This document shows, piece by piece, positions 33,195 through 43,800 of a stretch of DNA of 64,000 nt. The position numbers were made by a program, and so were the translations under genes. This stretch comes from Arthrobacter zhaoxinii (GTDB lineage: Bacteria; Actinomycetota; Actinomycetes; Actinomycetales; Micrococcaceae): the NCBI RefSeq assembly GCF_024385505.1, contig NZ_JANFLT010000008.1, positions 45,317 to 109,316 on the forward strand, written 5' to 3'. Every line of letters begins with the position of its first letter. Within the stretch, counting starts at the first letter, position 1. The notes beneath the pieces are model-generated. The model worked only from the letters and a program-made list of their open reading frames with translations, was not told the origin of the DNA and searched no databases.

Positions 33195-36100
33195 CGCACA
33201 AGGTTTAGGTGAAGAGCTTAGTGCCGCCACCGACCCAAGCTTCCGTGGCCGTCTACTTGCCCGCGGGCAAGCTCAGTCGATGATTCGACGGGACGGCGCC
33301 CTTCCGAGCGGTTCTCCAGAGTTTAGTGCTTTCCTTGACGGAGACCTCCTCAATTATGGCTACGCGCTATTGTCCGACGGACTGGACCTCCTCGAGCAGT
33401 TGGACTCCGATGAAAATGATGGAACATCCAGCCAAGCCGAGGTTGCGAGGTTTGCGTTCATCCAGAGCTCGTACGCCTTGGAATCTGCTACGCGTAATTC
33501 GGCCGGCACTTCAGACAAGATGTTCCATCGACTCATCGCAGGCGCAGCCAGCCACCTCGGCGGTTACGCCGCCCGTGCTTTCTCGCTTGTCGAAGGCAGC
33601 CAAGAATCGGGCCAGCTGACGCCTATGGAACGCACCTTGGCAGATCTGATAATGCGCGACCTTAGTGCAATCGAGGAACGAACGCGGCTTTTTCGCTCCT
33701 TCGAAGGGGTCTCAGATGAGAGCTTGCTTGCAACCCTATCCGAGGATGATGCCAATGAAGTGGGCGCGTTCGGCCCCATCACCCTGCTCCTAAGTGAGCA
33801 CTATCTCTCAGCTGTCGCCAAAGGTATTTTTGCCATTGAGGTAGAAAACCGCGAACTCTTGAATACTGCCGTACAGGACATGATTCTGGGTGAGCGCGCG
33901 TCCATGGACGCCAGCGTTCCCGGGCCTTGGTGGGTATACCGCCTCACTCGTCGGATAGTGGGTGACTTGTTTCGTACCAGCATCGGCTCGAATATTCCGG
34001 TTGATTTCCCAGACGGCGCCGCTAGTGGCACGATCCGCTGGCGTTACTTGCGCAGCACTTTCATTGAGAATCTCCTCTCACGGAGACGTTCTGAAATCGA
34101 CTTATGGCCGTCTCAACTCAACGTCGTGAACCATATTTTTGCCAACGGACGCGACCTAGTCGTCGCTTTACCAACCAGTGCCGGTAAGACTCGTATCGCA
34201 GAACTATCCATACTTGCAGCGTTGGCACGTGGGCGCCGTACCATTTATGTCACGCCACTTCGGGCTCTCTCAGCCCAGACCGAGCAGATTCTAACAAGAA
34301 CGTTTAGCGCTCTCGGGGTACGTGTGTCCTCCCTATACGGCAGTGCAGGCATCAGCGACGTAGACGGCGATGCCCTGCGTCTGAGCGAGATTGTAGTTGC
34401 CACCCCAGAGAAGCTGGACTTCGCACTTCGATCCGACCCCTCTGTGTTGGACGATGTCGGACTGATCGTCCTCGACGAGGGACACATGATCGGAGCGTCT
34501 GAGCGCGAGATACGTTATGAGGCTCAAATTCAGAGGCTCTTGCGCCGTTCCGATGCTGCAAACCGAAGGATTATTTGCCTATCCGCCGTATTCCCATCAG
34601 GTACTGACTTGCATGACTTCGTCGCCTGGATAACAAACGATGATCCTGAAGGTTTGCATCAGGAGAGCTGGCGTCCAACTCTGCAACGATTTGGCCTGAT
34701 CGAGTGGCAATCGAGCCATGCCAGATTGTCGATCACCCTCGGCGCGGATCAGCCCCACATCCCCCGTTACTTTGAAGCAGCGCCGCCTACGGGTCGGAGA
34801 AGAAGGCAGTTTCCGGCGAATCAGCGGGAGTTAGTCATTGCAACCGCCTGGCGTCTGGTCGAGGAAGGCCAGACCGTCCTCGTCTTCTGTCCGCAGCGCA
34901 ACTCGGTGGAGCCATACGCACGCACGATCATTGACCTCCACAGGCAGGGCTTGGTCCCTACTCTCCTTCCAGATCACGTCGATTTGCGCGAAGCTCTTGT
35001 CGTGGGAGCCGAGTGGTTCGGTGACGATCACCCCATTCTGCAGTGTCTTGGGCTCGGTGTAGCCGTTCACCACGGGGCCCTCCCGGGGCCATTCCGCAGG
35101 GAAGTGGAAAAGTTACTTCATGATGGCAAATTGAAGGTCACCATCGCCTCACCAACACTGGCTCAGGGGCTAAACCTCTCTGCGTCCTGCGTGCTGTTTC
35201 ACAGCCTTAGGCGCGGCCGCGATCTGCTGAAAAGCTCGGATTTTTCTAACGTCATCGGACGGGCTGGACGTGCGTTTATTGATACTGAGGGACTAGTTCT
35301 GTACCCGATCTTCGAGCAGGACCGCCGCCGGCGCAACAATCTTCGTCGGGACTGGGGACAGTTGACTCAAGGCGGTGGAGGTAAGGCACTCGACTCGGGA
35401 CTCATACAGATCGGAATCGCTCTAATACGGCGCATGCTCGCCTCCAGCGGCTCCCACAGGATAGAGACGTTTCTTGACTACCTGACGGGAGGCCCCGATT
35501 GGAACCTCCCAATCTTGGAGAGAGAGTCGACTGAAGACCAGCTCACAGCTGAGTCAGAGTGGAGGGAAAATCTTTCGCTACTTGATATCGGCATCCTCAG
35601 CACTATCGGAGACGGCGCGTACGACTCAGATCCGGCCGCCGCCATACAGATACTCACAGATGCTCTCGTCGACTCATTATGGGAACGTCAGCTACGCCGT
35701 GGGGACAGCGATACTGCCGCAGCCATTCGTCAACTAATCATGAGCCGGGTTCGACATCTGTGGGTAATATCCACACCTTCTCAACGTCGCGGGTGGTATC
35801 TTGCTGGGCTTGGAGCTGATGCGGGGTCGAAATTATCGGAGATTTCAGGTCACGTAGTCAACTTACTAAATCAAATCGATACTGACCTTTTAGAGGACAA
35901 TCTTGACGCCGCCTCCAATCATTTAGTCGAGGTTGCTGGTGCCATCTTCAGCTTGGCTATATTCACCCCTGATGACTTGATTGGCAACTGGCATGACGTG
36001 CTTCGCCTATGGGTCCAAGGACAAAGTCTTGCGAACCTTACCGGAGATCACGTCAAGATCGCTCAGTTCATTGAATCCGGAGTAGTCTACAAGCTGGTCT

Positions 36101-36693
36101 GGGGCATGGAGGCCGCTCGAGTTTTCGAGACAGCCCAAGGCAATATACTTGCCGACACCTTAAGTGGCGCTGCGGCAACCGCGGTAGAAACTGGAACATT
36201 CAACTGGTCGGCATCGGTCCTGATCCGCTCTGGGTTCGACCATCGGCTTGCCGCTGTAAACGCAGTCGTCAGCACTGGTGCCGACTTCTACTCCGGCGCG
36301 GAAATGCGTCAATGGATTGATGGCCTCGACCCCGCTTACGCATCGGACACGGCCTGGCCCAGCCCCGAATCCAGACGGGCATGGGAAGAATTCACCTCCC
36401 ATGCCCGTCAACTTACGTACCGGCAATGGAAGCGGACAGTCGCCAACCTTGAGGAAGTTCGGTGGATTGGAGAGGTTCCCGTCCAAAACGCTTGGCTCCG
36501 GGTCTCTGCCCTCGACGCAAACACTATTCAGATATGGACACCCGGGTTCGATCTTCTCGGCGAAGCCAGTGTTCGGCTAAATCCCGACCGACTCGGTATT
36601 CTTCGCGCACAACGAACGACTAGCTCTCATGGAATCCGCTTGATATACCGCGGCCCCAGGGACCTGTATGCGCCCGTTGGTCCAAACACCTAG
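33184..36693 (+). CDS. hamB: HamB-like SF2 helicase (Hachiman-type anti-phage system)
   Basis: A 1169-residue helicase. Motif I AGKTRIAELS near residue 333, Ia VTPLRALSAQ, motif II LIVLDEGHM (DEGH) near 431, motif III LSAVF, motif IV region VFCPQRNS, V IASPTLAQGLNLS and VI VIGRAGRAF near 690 define a Ski2-like superfamily 2 helicase with a long C-terminal extension of about 470 residues. In Hachiman, HamB unwinds DNA and controls the nuclease HamA. The ATG at 33184 overlaps the HamA-like frame by 11 bp, so the pair is translationally coupled. The frame is intact over its whole length. AbpAB-like or other helicase-nuclease systems are alternatives; the DUF1837 neighbour favours Hachiman. Confidence 0.8.
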   Translation: MARDAQGLGEELSAATDPSFRGRLLARGQAQSMIRRDGALPSGSPEFSAFLDGDLLNYGYALLSDGLDLLEQLDSDENDGTSSQAEVARFAFIQSSYALESATRNSAGTSDKMFHRLIAGAASHLGGYAARAFSLVEGSQESGQLTPMERTLADLIMRDLSAIEERTRLFRSFEGVSDESLLATLSEDDANEVGAFGPITLLLSEHYLSAVAKGIFAIEVENRELLNTAVQDMILGERASMDASVPGPWWVYRLTRRIVGDLFRTSIGSNIPVDFPDGAASGTIRWRYLRSTFIENLLSRRRSEIDLWPSQLNVVNHIFANGRDLVVALPTSAGKTRIAELSILAALARGRRTIYVTPLRALSAQTEQILTRTFSALGVRVSSLYGSAGISDVDGDALRLSEIVVATPEKLDFALRSDPSVLDDVGLIVLDEGHMIGASEREIRYEAQIQRLLRRSDAANRRIICLSAVFPSGTDLHDFVAWITNDDPEGLHQESWRPTLQRFGLIEWQSSHARLSITLGADQPHIPRYFEAAPPTGRRRRQFPANQRELVIATAWRLVEEGQTVLVFCPQRNSVEPYARTIIDLHRQGLVPTLLPDHVDLREALVVGAEWFGDDHPILQCLGLGVAVHHGALPGPFRREVEKLLHDGKLKVTIASPTLAQGLNLSASCVLFHSLRRGRDLLKSSDFSNVIGRAGRAFIDTEGLVLYPIFEQDRRRRNNLRRDWGQLTQGGGGKALDSGLIQIGIALIRRMLASSGSHRIETFLDYLTGGPDWNLPILERESTEDQLTAESEWRENLSLLDIGILSTIGDGAYDSDPAAAIQILTDALVDSLWERQLRRGDSDTAAAIRQLIMSRVRHLWVISTPSQRRGWYLAGLGADAGSKLSEISGHVVNLLNQIDTDLLEDNLDAASNHLVEVAGAIFSLAIFTPDDLIGNWHDVLRLWVQGQSLANLTGDHVKIAQFIESGVVYKLVWGMEAARVFETAQGNILADTLSGAAATAVETGTFNWSASVLIRSGFDHRLAAVNAVVSTGADFYSGAEMRQWIDGLDPAYASDTAWPSPESRRAWEEFTSHARQLTYRQWKRTVANLEEVRWIGEVPVQNAWLRVSALDANTIQIWTPGFDLLGEASVRLNPDRLGILRAQRTTSSHGIRLIYRGPRDLYAPVGPNT

Positions 36694-36922
36694 AACCAGT
36701 CATATAAGACTGCGCGACGATACGCTCGACGACAGGATGTTCAACTCTGGCAGGCAACCGATCCCGACAGAAGCTGTGGGCTTGGTGGCGGCGTACAAGG
36801 GGATGAAAGCTGGCCGGAAAGAATTCCCGGAGGCTTAGGAAGGAAGCGTACGGATCGTCGCCCTCGTTCAAGACTCGCGGCTCCACCGCTGGCACAAGCT
36901 TCGGGCACTGCTGCAGGCCTGA
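36694..36922 (+). pseudogene. Degraded SCO1664 fragment (right flank of defence region)
   Basis: In three frames this stretch resembles the middle of SCO1664: PRTSHIRLRDDTLDD at the start (compare PRTWLRDGRFGEG), VQLWQATDPDR (VQLWQETDPEQ), then a shifted frame with AGRKEF (GWKEVL) and, in a third frame, VRIVALVQDSRLHRWHKL (GRIVFLIHEDTSALRRMA). A stop ends it at 36922. At least two frameshifts make it non-coding. It is more divergent than the left-flank fragment at 30838. It begins directly after the helicase stop. Confidence 0.65.
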
Positions 36923-36987
36923 GTCAGCGTTTGGTCAATAAATCCATGGAAGCCTCAAACCCCTGCCTTGAAGCGACTCCTCATCAT

Positions 36988-38184
36988 TTATGACCTAAGC
37001 CCATATGTGATGGCTAGAGTCGGTTGCTGAGCTAGAAGAACCTCCATTCGGTTATCGGGCCACATTTCGATCTGTGGTTGCTTTCCCAGCCCATTGTGCT
37101 GCTCGACGATGCTGACGGCGTCAGCAGTAAAACGACCGCTTGTTGCAATGATTAGAAACCGGATGACAGGGGGTTGCCACATACTGAGCCTCGACAATGA
37201 GTCCTGCACGTCACCTGGTCCAACGGATTTTGAGGTGTAGTGCTTCGCCTGCACAATCACGCGCTCGGTCCTAGTTGACCCAGCGGCATCCTGAACGATT
37301 CTCTCTAATGAGATATCCCGTCCGCGGTCGGCTGCATTAGTGTTCATGAGCCAGTCAATATTTTGGTAACCATCAAGGCTCCGCAGTATATCGAAGAGCA
37401 AACGTTCGAATTGATCCGCCGTTAGTGCTGCCCAGTTCAAAGCTGTTGCGGCACCACCAGACGGGCGTGCGCGGCCAGCCATCCCTAGATCGACTTCAGG
37501 AACCGGAATTGGGTCTGTTTCTCCGAAACGTGCAGCCTCGATATCCAAGCGAACAGATGGCCAATCAAACTCATTGATTTCGTGCCAATCGTTGACTTCA
37601 CTGAAGCGTAAGTGCCTCCGCAGATCTCCCCATCGACCCTGGCGTTCCACAGTATCGCCGAGTAACCGTTCAATCTCGGCCAGTGCATGTTCCACCATAC
37701 GGGTATCGTCGGTCTCGATCTTGTTTCGCTTTCCCTGCGCTTTTATGAAGTCGTCCATCGTGGGAAGCGTGGCTGTGATCGCCTGAATACTTCTCGTAGC
37801 TTGGCCTGTCAGTTCCTCCAGGCGCGATGCGATGGCGCGACGTCTAGCCTGATCCAAGCGAAAACGATATTCAGCTAGGTCCTCCGACGGCTTCTCCAGA
37901 ACGGCATAGGCCCCAAGGGGAGGCTCTTGTATTTCCGCGTAATCGAGGAACATTTGTCCTAGCGCATCCATTTCGGGTAACGATTCGGAGATTCTCCATC
38001 CGTCAATCGGAGCGAGGCCGGGCAGCAGGGCCTCCCAAGCGCGCACCAAGTTTTGGTATTCAGGGGTGGATCCTCGTGACGGCCCCTCAGGCAAAAGTGG
38101 GCTTGCTCGATCCCATATTTGTTCGAGCTTGTTAAGGTTTACCGTGACCTTGTCGAAGATGGTCAGCAACTGATCTAGTTCCAT
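36988..38184 (-). CDS. Mrr-like restriction endonuclease
   Basis: The 398-residue protein has a helical N-terminal 230 residues of unknown role and a C-terminal Mrr_cat nuclease domain: WAALTADQFERLLFDIL, then NAADRGRDISL and, about 20 residues later, VIVQAKHY, which give the D...QxK active site of Mrr/type IV enzymes, followed by SVGPGDVQDSLSRLS. Mrr-family enzymes cleave modified or foreign DNA. No methyltransferase is adjacent, so a type IV (modification-dependent) role is likely. It is divergent from jetABC, on the opposite strand from all other defence genes, and shares the lower GC content of the island. Confidence 0.78.
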   Translation of the reverse strand: MELDQLLTIFDKVTVNLNKLEQIWDRASPLLPEGPSRGSTPEYQNLVRAWEALLPGLAPIDGWRISESLPEMDALGQMFLDYAEIQEPPLGAYAVLEKPSEDLAEYRFRLDQARRRAIASRLEELTGQATRSIQAITATLPTMDDFIKAQGKRNKIETDDTRMVEHALAEIERLLGDTVERQGRWGDLRRHLRFSEVNDWHEINEFDWPSVRLDIEAARFGETDPIPVPEVDLGMAGRARPSGGAATALNWAALTADQFERLLFDILRSLDGYQNIDWLMNTNAADRGRDISLERIVQDAAGSTRTERVIVQAKHYTSKSVGPGDVQDSLSRLSMWQPPVIRFLIIATSGRFTADAVSIVEQHNGLGKQPQIEMWPDNRMEVLLAQQPTLAITYGLRS

Positions 38185-38581
38185 TTGCCAAGCTTGTCAT
38201 GAAAGCTGAATTTTGGGGGCGGGGCGTTGCACGATCCCACCTCCGTGATTAACGTAAAGGGTTTTGAAGAAACAGCATTTGATCGTCTAGGTTCGTCCGG
38301 AGCGGAGGCCGCAATGGGCGGCAACTTAGTCGTAACCCACTCGTTAGTTCGACCGTAGAAGTCACTTCGGCTGTGGGCGCTAGGAGCCCCCGAGGACACT
38401 GATTTGCAGCCACGCAAGTACCAGCACCGCGATTGAGCACCGTCCGCCATTAGCGGCCGTGTACGCATCGAACGGGATAGTCGATACAGGCAGCCCGCAC
38501 GCCCCTGACCCACCCCACTCCCCCACCCGGCTAAAATCGAGGAGGCCCGTTTTTCCCCACCGCACGGGCGGAAAGCGCAGA
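38185..38581. other. Intergenic region between Mrr-like gene and jetA
   Basis: About 400 bp between divergent genes where composition changes from moderate GC (left) to high GC (right). A TAAAAT at 38532-38537 could be the -10 element for jetA; no matching -35 is evident. Nothing coding was recognised, and there is no trace of a jetD gene. This is a likely island boundary. Confidence 0.4.
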
Positions 38582-40036
38582 ATGTCCTTCATCGAGAACA
38601 CCGTTGCCCGCTGGGCCGAACTGCAGCGGCTCCAGGCCTCCCCCGGCTGGAAACTGACCAACGCCAACGCCTGGATCCCGGCGCTCTTCCGCGAGGCCTT
38701 CACCCGCACCCGCCCCCGGGTTCCGCTGGACGACTTCCACGCCATGACGGACTCGTTCCTGAACCGGCTCCGCATGGACGGCGTGCAGCTGCGCGAAGAC
38801 TGGACCGGACGGAACTACGCCGATGACTGGGTGGCCCGCCGCTTCCTGGCCCGCCCGCGCGCGGATGGAAAGTTCGTCTACGAACTCACCGAATCCTCCG
38901 CCCGCTTCCTCTCCTACCTGGACGGCTACACCAGCGACAAAACGTCGCTGAACTCCTCCCGCCTGGCCACCCTGCTGGACCGGGTGGAAAACCTCGCGCA
39001 GGAATCCAACCCGGATCCCGCCGCGCGCATCGCCGTCCTTAAAGAAGAGGTCGCCCGCCGCGAGGAAATGATCCGCGCCCTGGAATCCGGCGAGGCTCCC
39101 CCGCCGCTGCCGGACGACACCGCCGTCGAAGCCGCCCGCGACATCCTCGACCTGGCCGCCGCCCTGCCCGCCGACTTCAAGCGGATGCGCGACGGCCTGG
39201 AAAAAATGCTCCATGACCTGCGTCAGGAAATGGTGGAATCCAACGCCGCCAAGGGCCTGACCATGGGAGAAATCCTCGAAGCGGACAAGAAGCTGCGCAG
39301 CACCGCCGAAGGCCGCACCTACGAGGGCTTCACCGCCTTCCTGAACGACGCCGACCAGCAGGCCCGCTTCCGCGCCGCCATCGCGGAGGTGCTGGAACGG
39401 GACTTCGCCGACGACATGAGCCCCGAAGACCGGCAGAGCCTGTACCGGCTGATCAGCGACATGCGCGACCAGGCCACCGAAATCCACCGGATCTACGGCC
39501 GGCTCTCTGAATCCATGCACACCTACGTGCAGAGCGACGAGTACCGCGAATCCGTGCAACTGCGCCAGCTCATCCGCGCCGCCGAAACCGCCATCCACAA
39601 GGCTCCGCGCGGACGCCGCCGGGCCGCCGTCGTCCCCGCACCGCAGCTGCACGGCTCGGGCTTCGAATCCCTCAGCATGGTCCGGGTCTACAACCCTGAA
39701 GACCACGCCGCCCCGCGCACTCTGCCCGAACCGCCGCAGTTCACCGAGGCGGACATCCACCGCTTGGTCCGCACTCCGCGCGCGGACCGCCGGGTGCTGG
39801 CCGACGCCGTCTCCCGGGCGACGGCGACCCGCGCCAGCGCCACCGTGGCCCAGGTGTTCGAGCAGCTGCCGCCCGAACACCGGCACCTGAACAGCATCCG
39901 TGCCCTGCTCGCCGGCGGCTCGGCCGGTTTTGATGCAAGCAAACCCCTTGAATCCGTCACCTTTACCCAGATCGACGGCAGCGAGCGCACCGCGCTGCTG
40001 CCCGCCGTCGCCGTCGCGAAAGCCCCCGAAAAATGA
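38582..40036 (+). CDS. jetA: Wadjet/MksF-type kleisin subunit JetA (DUF3375)
   Basis: A 484-residue DUF3375 protein: MSFIENTVARWAELQRLQASP...WKLTNANAWIPALFREAF, the helix-rich N-terminal winged-helix region, long coiled segments (about residues 125-290), and a C-terminal EPPQFTEADIHRLV winged helix. It corresponds to JetA/MksF, the kleisin of the Wadjet complex. The frame extends 41 codons upstream, but MSFIEN at 38582 is where the family begins. It overlaps jetB by four bases (ATGA). In Wadjet, JetABC loads on plasmid DNA, extrudes loops and positions JetD for cutting. Confidence 0.85.
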   Translation: MSFIENTVARWAELQRLQASPGWKLTNANAWIPALFREAFTRTRPRVPLDDFHAMTDSFLNRLRMDGVQLREDWTGRNYADDWVARRFLARPRADGKFVYELTESSARFLSYLDGYTSDKTSLNSSRLATLLDRVENLAQESNPDPAARIAVLKEEVARREEMIRALESGEAPPPLPDDTAVEAARDILDLAAALPADFKRMRDGLEKMLHDLRQEMVESNAAKGLTMGEILEADKKLRSTAEGRTYEGFTAFLNDADQQARFRAAIAEVLERDFADDMSPEDRQSLYRLISDMRDQATEIHRIYGRLSESMHTYVQSDEYRESVQLRQLIRAAETAIHKAPRGRRRAAVVPAPQLHGSGFESLSMVRVYNPEDHAAPRTLPEPPQFTEADIHRLVRTPRADRRVLADAVSRATATRASATVAQVFEQLPPEHRHLNSIRALLAGGSAGFDASKPLESVTFTQIDGSERTALLPAVAVAKAPEK

Positions 40037-40818
40037 GCGAGACCACAGCAACAGCAGCCCCGGAGGAATTCGACCCGGAGCTGGAAGCCGAAGACACCGA
40101 GGAAACAGAGTCCCCGCGCGACCTCCTCGTCGACGGCCCGGAACTGTTCCCCGGCGACACCGGCACCCTGCCGCTGAAGCTGCGCCAGGCCCTCATCCGG
40201 CTGCTGCGCGGCCCGTACCTGGACGCAAACTCCTCGGACAACGTCTACGAGACCGTGGTGGACAACCAGGAGCAGCTGCGCGTCCGGCTGAGCGAACTGT
40301 TCCTCACCCTGGTCATGGACGAGGACCGCAAGGTCGCTCTGCTGCGCCCCGTGGAAATGGCCGAACCGCACACCTCCGCCCTGCAGCGCCAGCGCGAAAT
40401 GACCCGCGAGGAAACCCTGCTGCTGCTGCGCATGCGGCTGATCCTGGACCGCCACACCGGCACCGGGAACGAGGCCACCATCGCCCGGCAGGACATCATC
40501 GAGGTGCTCGAGGGCTACGTGGACCCGGGCCAGCGCGACGCGAAGTCCGTGGAGGACCTGGCCGACGCCGCCATCCGCAAGCTCGTGCAGGACCGCCGCC
40601 TGCTGCTCCCCACCGAGCTGGACAACGTCTGGGTCATTTCCAACGCCCTGCCGCTGGCCCTGCCGTACAGCCAGATCGGCGACATCATCACCTTTATGCA
40701 GACCCTCGGCGGGGACGACACGGGGGACGACACAGCCGCGCCCGCCCTGGATTTGGACGGCACTCCCGACGACAAAACCCCCGCTGACGAAGAGAACGAC
40801 GGCGAGGAGCCGGCATGA
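40033..40818 (+). CDS. jetB: Wadjet/MksE-type subunit JetB (DUF4194)
   Basis: The 261-residue DUF4194 protein has an acidic N-terminus (about residues 1-45), then a winged-helix core (LPLKLRQALIRLLRGPYLD, REETLLLLRMRLILD, IIEVLEGYV) and an acidic tail. It corresponds to JetB/MksE, which binds the kleisin JetA. Start overlaps the jetA stop and its own stop overlaps the jetC start (ATGA both times), so all three subunits are translationally coupled. Confidence 0.85.
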   Translation: MSETTATAAPEEFDPELEAEDTEETESPRDLLVDGPELFPGDTGTLPLKLRQALIRLLRGPYLDANSSDNVYETVVDNQEQLRVRLSELFLTLVMDEDRKVALLRPVEMAEPHTSALQRQREMTREETLLLLRMRLILDRHTGTGNEATIARQDIIEVLEGYVDPGQRDAKSVEDLADAAIRKLVQDRRLLLPTELDNVWVISNALPLALPYSQIGDIITFMQTLGGDDTGDDTAAPALDLDGTPDDKTPADEENDGEEPA

Positions 40819-43800
40819 GCATCGAAACCACCCTCCCCATGGGAGACCTGATCAACCCCGGCCAGAACCGGCTCGCCTCCGTGCAGATCGTCAACTGGGG
40901 AACCTTCGACGGCGCCCACACCATCAAGGTGGACCGCGCCGGCACGCTGCTCACCGGAGACTCCGGCGTCGGCAAATCCACCATCTTCGACGCCATGCTC
41001 CAGGTCATGGACGCCCGCCCCCGGATGAACGAGGCCGCGCAGAACAACTCCGGCACCAACGCCGAGGAAAAGCGCAACGCGTTCTCCTACATGCGCGGAC
41101 GCCTCGGCACGCAGGGAGCCGACGACGGCGCGGGCACCGCCTACCAGCGCCCCGGCGCCACCTGGTCCGCGGTCTGCCTGACGTTCGACAACGGCCTGGG
41201 ACAGATCACCTCCCTCTCTGTAGTCATGGACCTTCCCGCCACCGGCACCGAGCACAACCTGGGCCGGTACTACCTGGTGCACAACCGCCCGCTGGACCTT
41301 CAGGCCCTGCAGGCCGGCATGCGCGGCCGCTTCACCAAGGGAAGCCTGGAAAACCTGCTGCCCGGCGCGGCCGTGTTCGATTCGCACAAGATGTTCGCCG
41401 AACGCTACCGCCACGCCCTGGGTGTGGAGGACGAGAAGGCCTTCAACCTGCTGCGCATCCTGCAGACCGGCAAGGGCCTGGGCGGCACCGTCAATGACTT
41501 CTTCCGCAACAACGTACTGGACACCCCGCGCACCCTCACCGCCGCCGAAGAGGCCGTGGAGGACTTCAGCCACCTGCGCAGCATCCGCCGCCAGCTCGAA
41601 CGCGCCCGGCAGCAGCGCGACCACCTGCAGTCCGTCCCCGAACTGCACACCCGCTACCGCGAAGCCGCCGACGCCCTGGCGCACAACCGTGCCCTGGCGA
41701 AGGAAGGCCTGCCCGCCTACCGCCAGCGCCTGGCCCTCGAAGGCGCGCAGCGCACCGCCGAGAAACTCGAGCAGGCCGCAGCGGCAGCCCGCTCCGAGCT
41801 GTCCGCCGCCGAAACCCGCCGGGCCACGCTGAAGGACCAGCGCGACGCGCTCAGCACCCGGTACACCGAAGAGGGCGGCGGAGCAATCGCCACCCTGGAA
41901 CGGGAACTCGCGGCCGCTGCCGCACAGCTGCGTTCCCGCGAAACCGTGGAAAACGCCGCGAAGGACGAGCTCGCCGCGGCGGGGATCGACGTCGACTTCT
42001 CCCCCGCTGGCCTGGTCACCGCCCGCAGCCGCGCCGCGGAGCTGGTGAAGTCGCTCGGCACCGAGCTCGACGCCGCCCGCGAGCGCAGCAGCAACGCGCA
42101 CGGCGAGGCGTGGTCCCTCAAGGGGCAGATCGCGAAGCTGGAAAACGAGATCGGCTCCTTCCGGCGCCGCACCTCCAACATCCGGCAGGACTCCCTGGAC
42201 CAGCGGGCCCGGATCTGCGCCGCCACGGGCATCGACGAAGCGGACATGCCGTTCGCGGGCGAACTCATCGATCTGCCCAACGAACACGTCCAGTGGCGCC
42301 CGGCCGCAGAGCGCACCCTGCGCTCCCTCGCCACCGCCCTGCTGGTGCGCGGCGAGCACATGGCCGCCGTCACCCGCTACCTCAGCGAAAACGACATGCA
42401 CGGCTACGTCCGCTGCATCGACGTCTCCGTTCCCGTGGACGGCCCCACCGAACCCGGCCCGGATGACCTGATCACCAAACTCATCACCCGGGACACGGAG
42501 ATGGGCCGCTGGGTGGCCCGGAAAATCACCGCGCACTACGACTTCGTCTGCGTCGAAGATCCGGCCGGGCTGGCCGACGTCGCCAAGGGGGTGAGCCTGG
42601 GCGGTGCGGTCAAGCGCAACCGCAGCACCACCGAAAAGGATGACCGGCACACCAAGGCCTCGGACAACGTCCTGGGCTTTGACAACAAGGACACCGTCGC
42701 GGCGCTCGGCAACGAGCTGCTGGCCCTGCGCGGCGTCTTCGAGGAAGCAGACAACCTCTCCCGGCAGCATGCGCAGGAACAGGACGAACTGGTCCGCCGG
42801 CTGGCCGCCGTACGCGCCATCGCTGCCGATGAGCGGACCTGGGAGGACCTGTCGGCCGACGCCGCACGGGCCGCCGTCGCCGTCGCTAATGACCGGCTGG
42901 AGTCCGCCCGGGATGCCAACGCCGATCTGGAGCAGATCCGCTTCGAACTCGACACCGCCGAGCTGGACCTCACCGCAGCCACCGAGAAGGTCGGCGTGCT
43001 CAAGGGCGACGCCGCGAGGCTCGACGCCGACCTTGCCGCCGCCGTCGAGCGCCGCACCGCGCTCTCGGCGAAGGCACCCGAGGCCCTGTCCGAGGGGCTG
43101 CGGTCCGCGCTGGCCGAGTTGTTCGACCCCTTCGGGGACCTGACCGACCCGGCCCGCCTGAAGGAGGCCGCCGGCGAGGTCGAACGGTCCCTGATCACCG
43201 AGCAGGGCCGGCTGGAAAAGACCCTGCTGGAAACCCGCGCGAAGCTGGAACGCACGTTCGAGACATTCAGCGACAAGTGGGGCTCGGACTTCGGCACCTC
43301 GGTGGAATCCGCCGGCGCGTACGAGGACCGCTTCGAGGACATCATTTCCGAGGGCCTGCCGCAGCGCGAAGCCGAGTTCCGCGAATACTTCAACAACCGC
43401 ACCTACGAGCGTTTCAGCGACCTGCTGCAGCTGCTCGACGAGGAACGCCGCAGCATCTCCTCGCGCCTGCTGCCGCTGAACTCCGTGCTGCGCCGGGTGG
43501 AATACTCCGCCGGCAGCCACCTGGAGATCGAGGTCGCCACCACCGTTCCCGACGCCGCACACAAGTTCCGCACCGAACTGAAGAATGCGCTGCCCATGAT
43601 GGGTTCGCGGCAGGATAAGGCGGACATGGACGCCCGGTACGCCGCGCTCGAGGGCCTGGTGGACCGGCTGAAGGATCCCGAGGAGAAGCGCTGGCGGGCC
43701 GAGGTGCTCGATGTCCGCTCGCACGTGACCATCACCTGCACGCACCGCCTCGCCAGCGGGCACACCTACACCAACCTGCAGGCATCGCTGATGTCCGGCG

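Noticed and set aside
36988..38184. Mrr-like gene as the missing JetD
   Set aside because: It has Mrr_cat motifs (D...QxK), not the DUF2220/Toprim motifs of JetD, and lies on the opposite strand.
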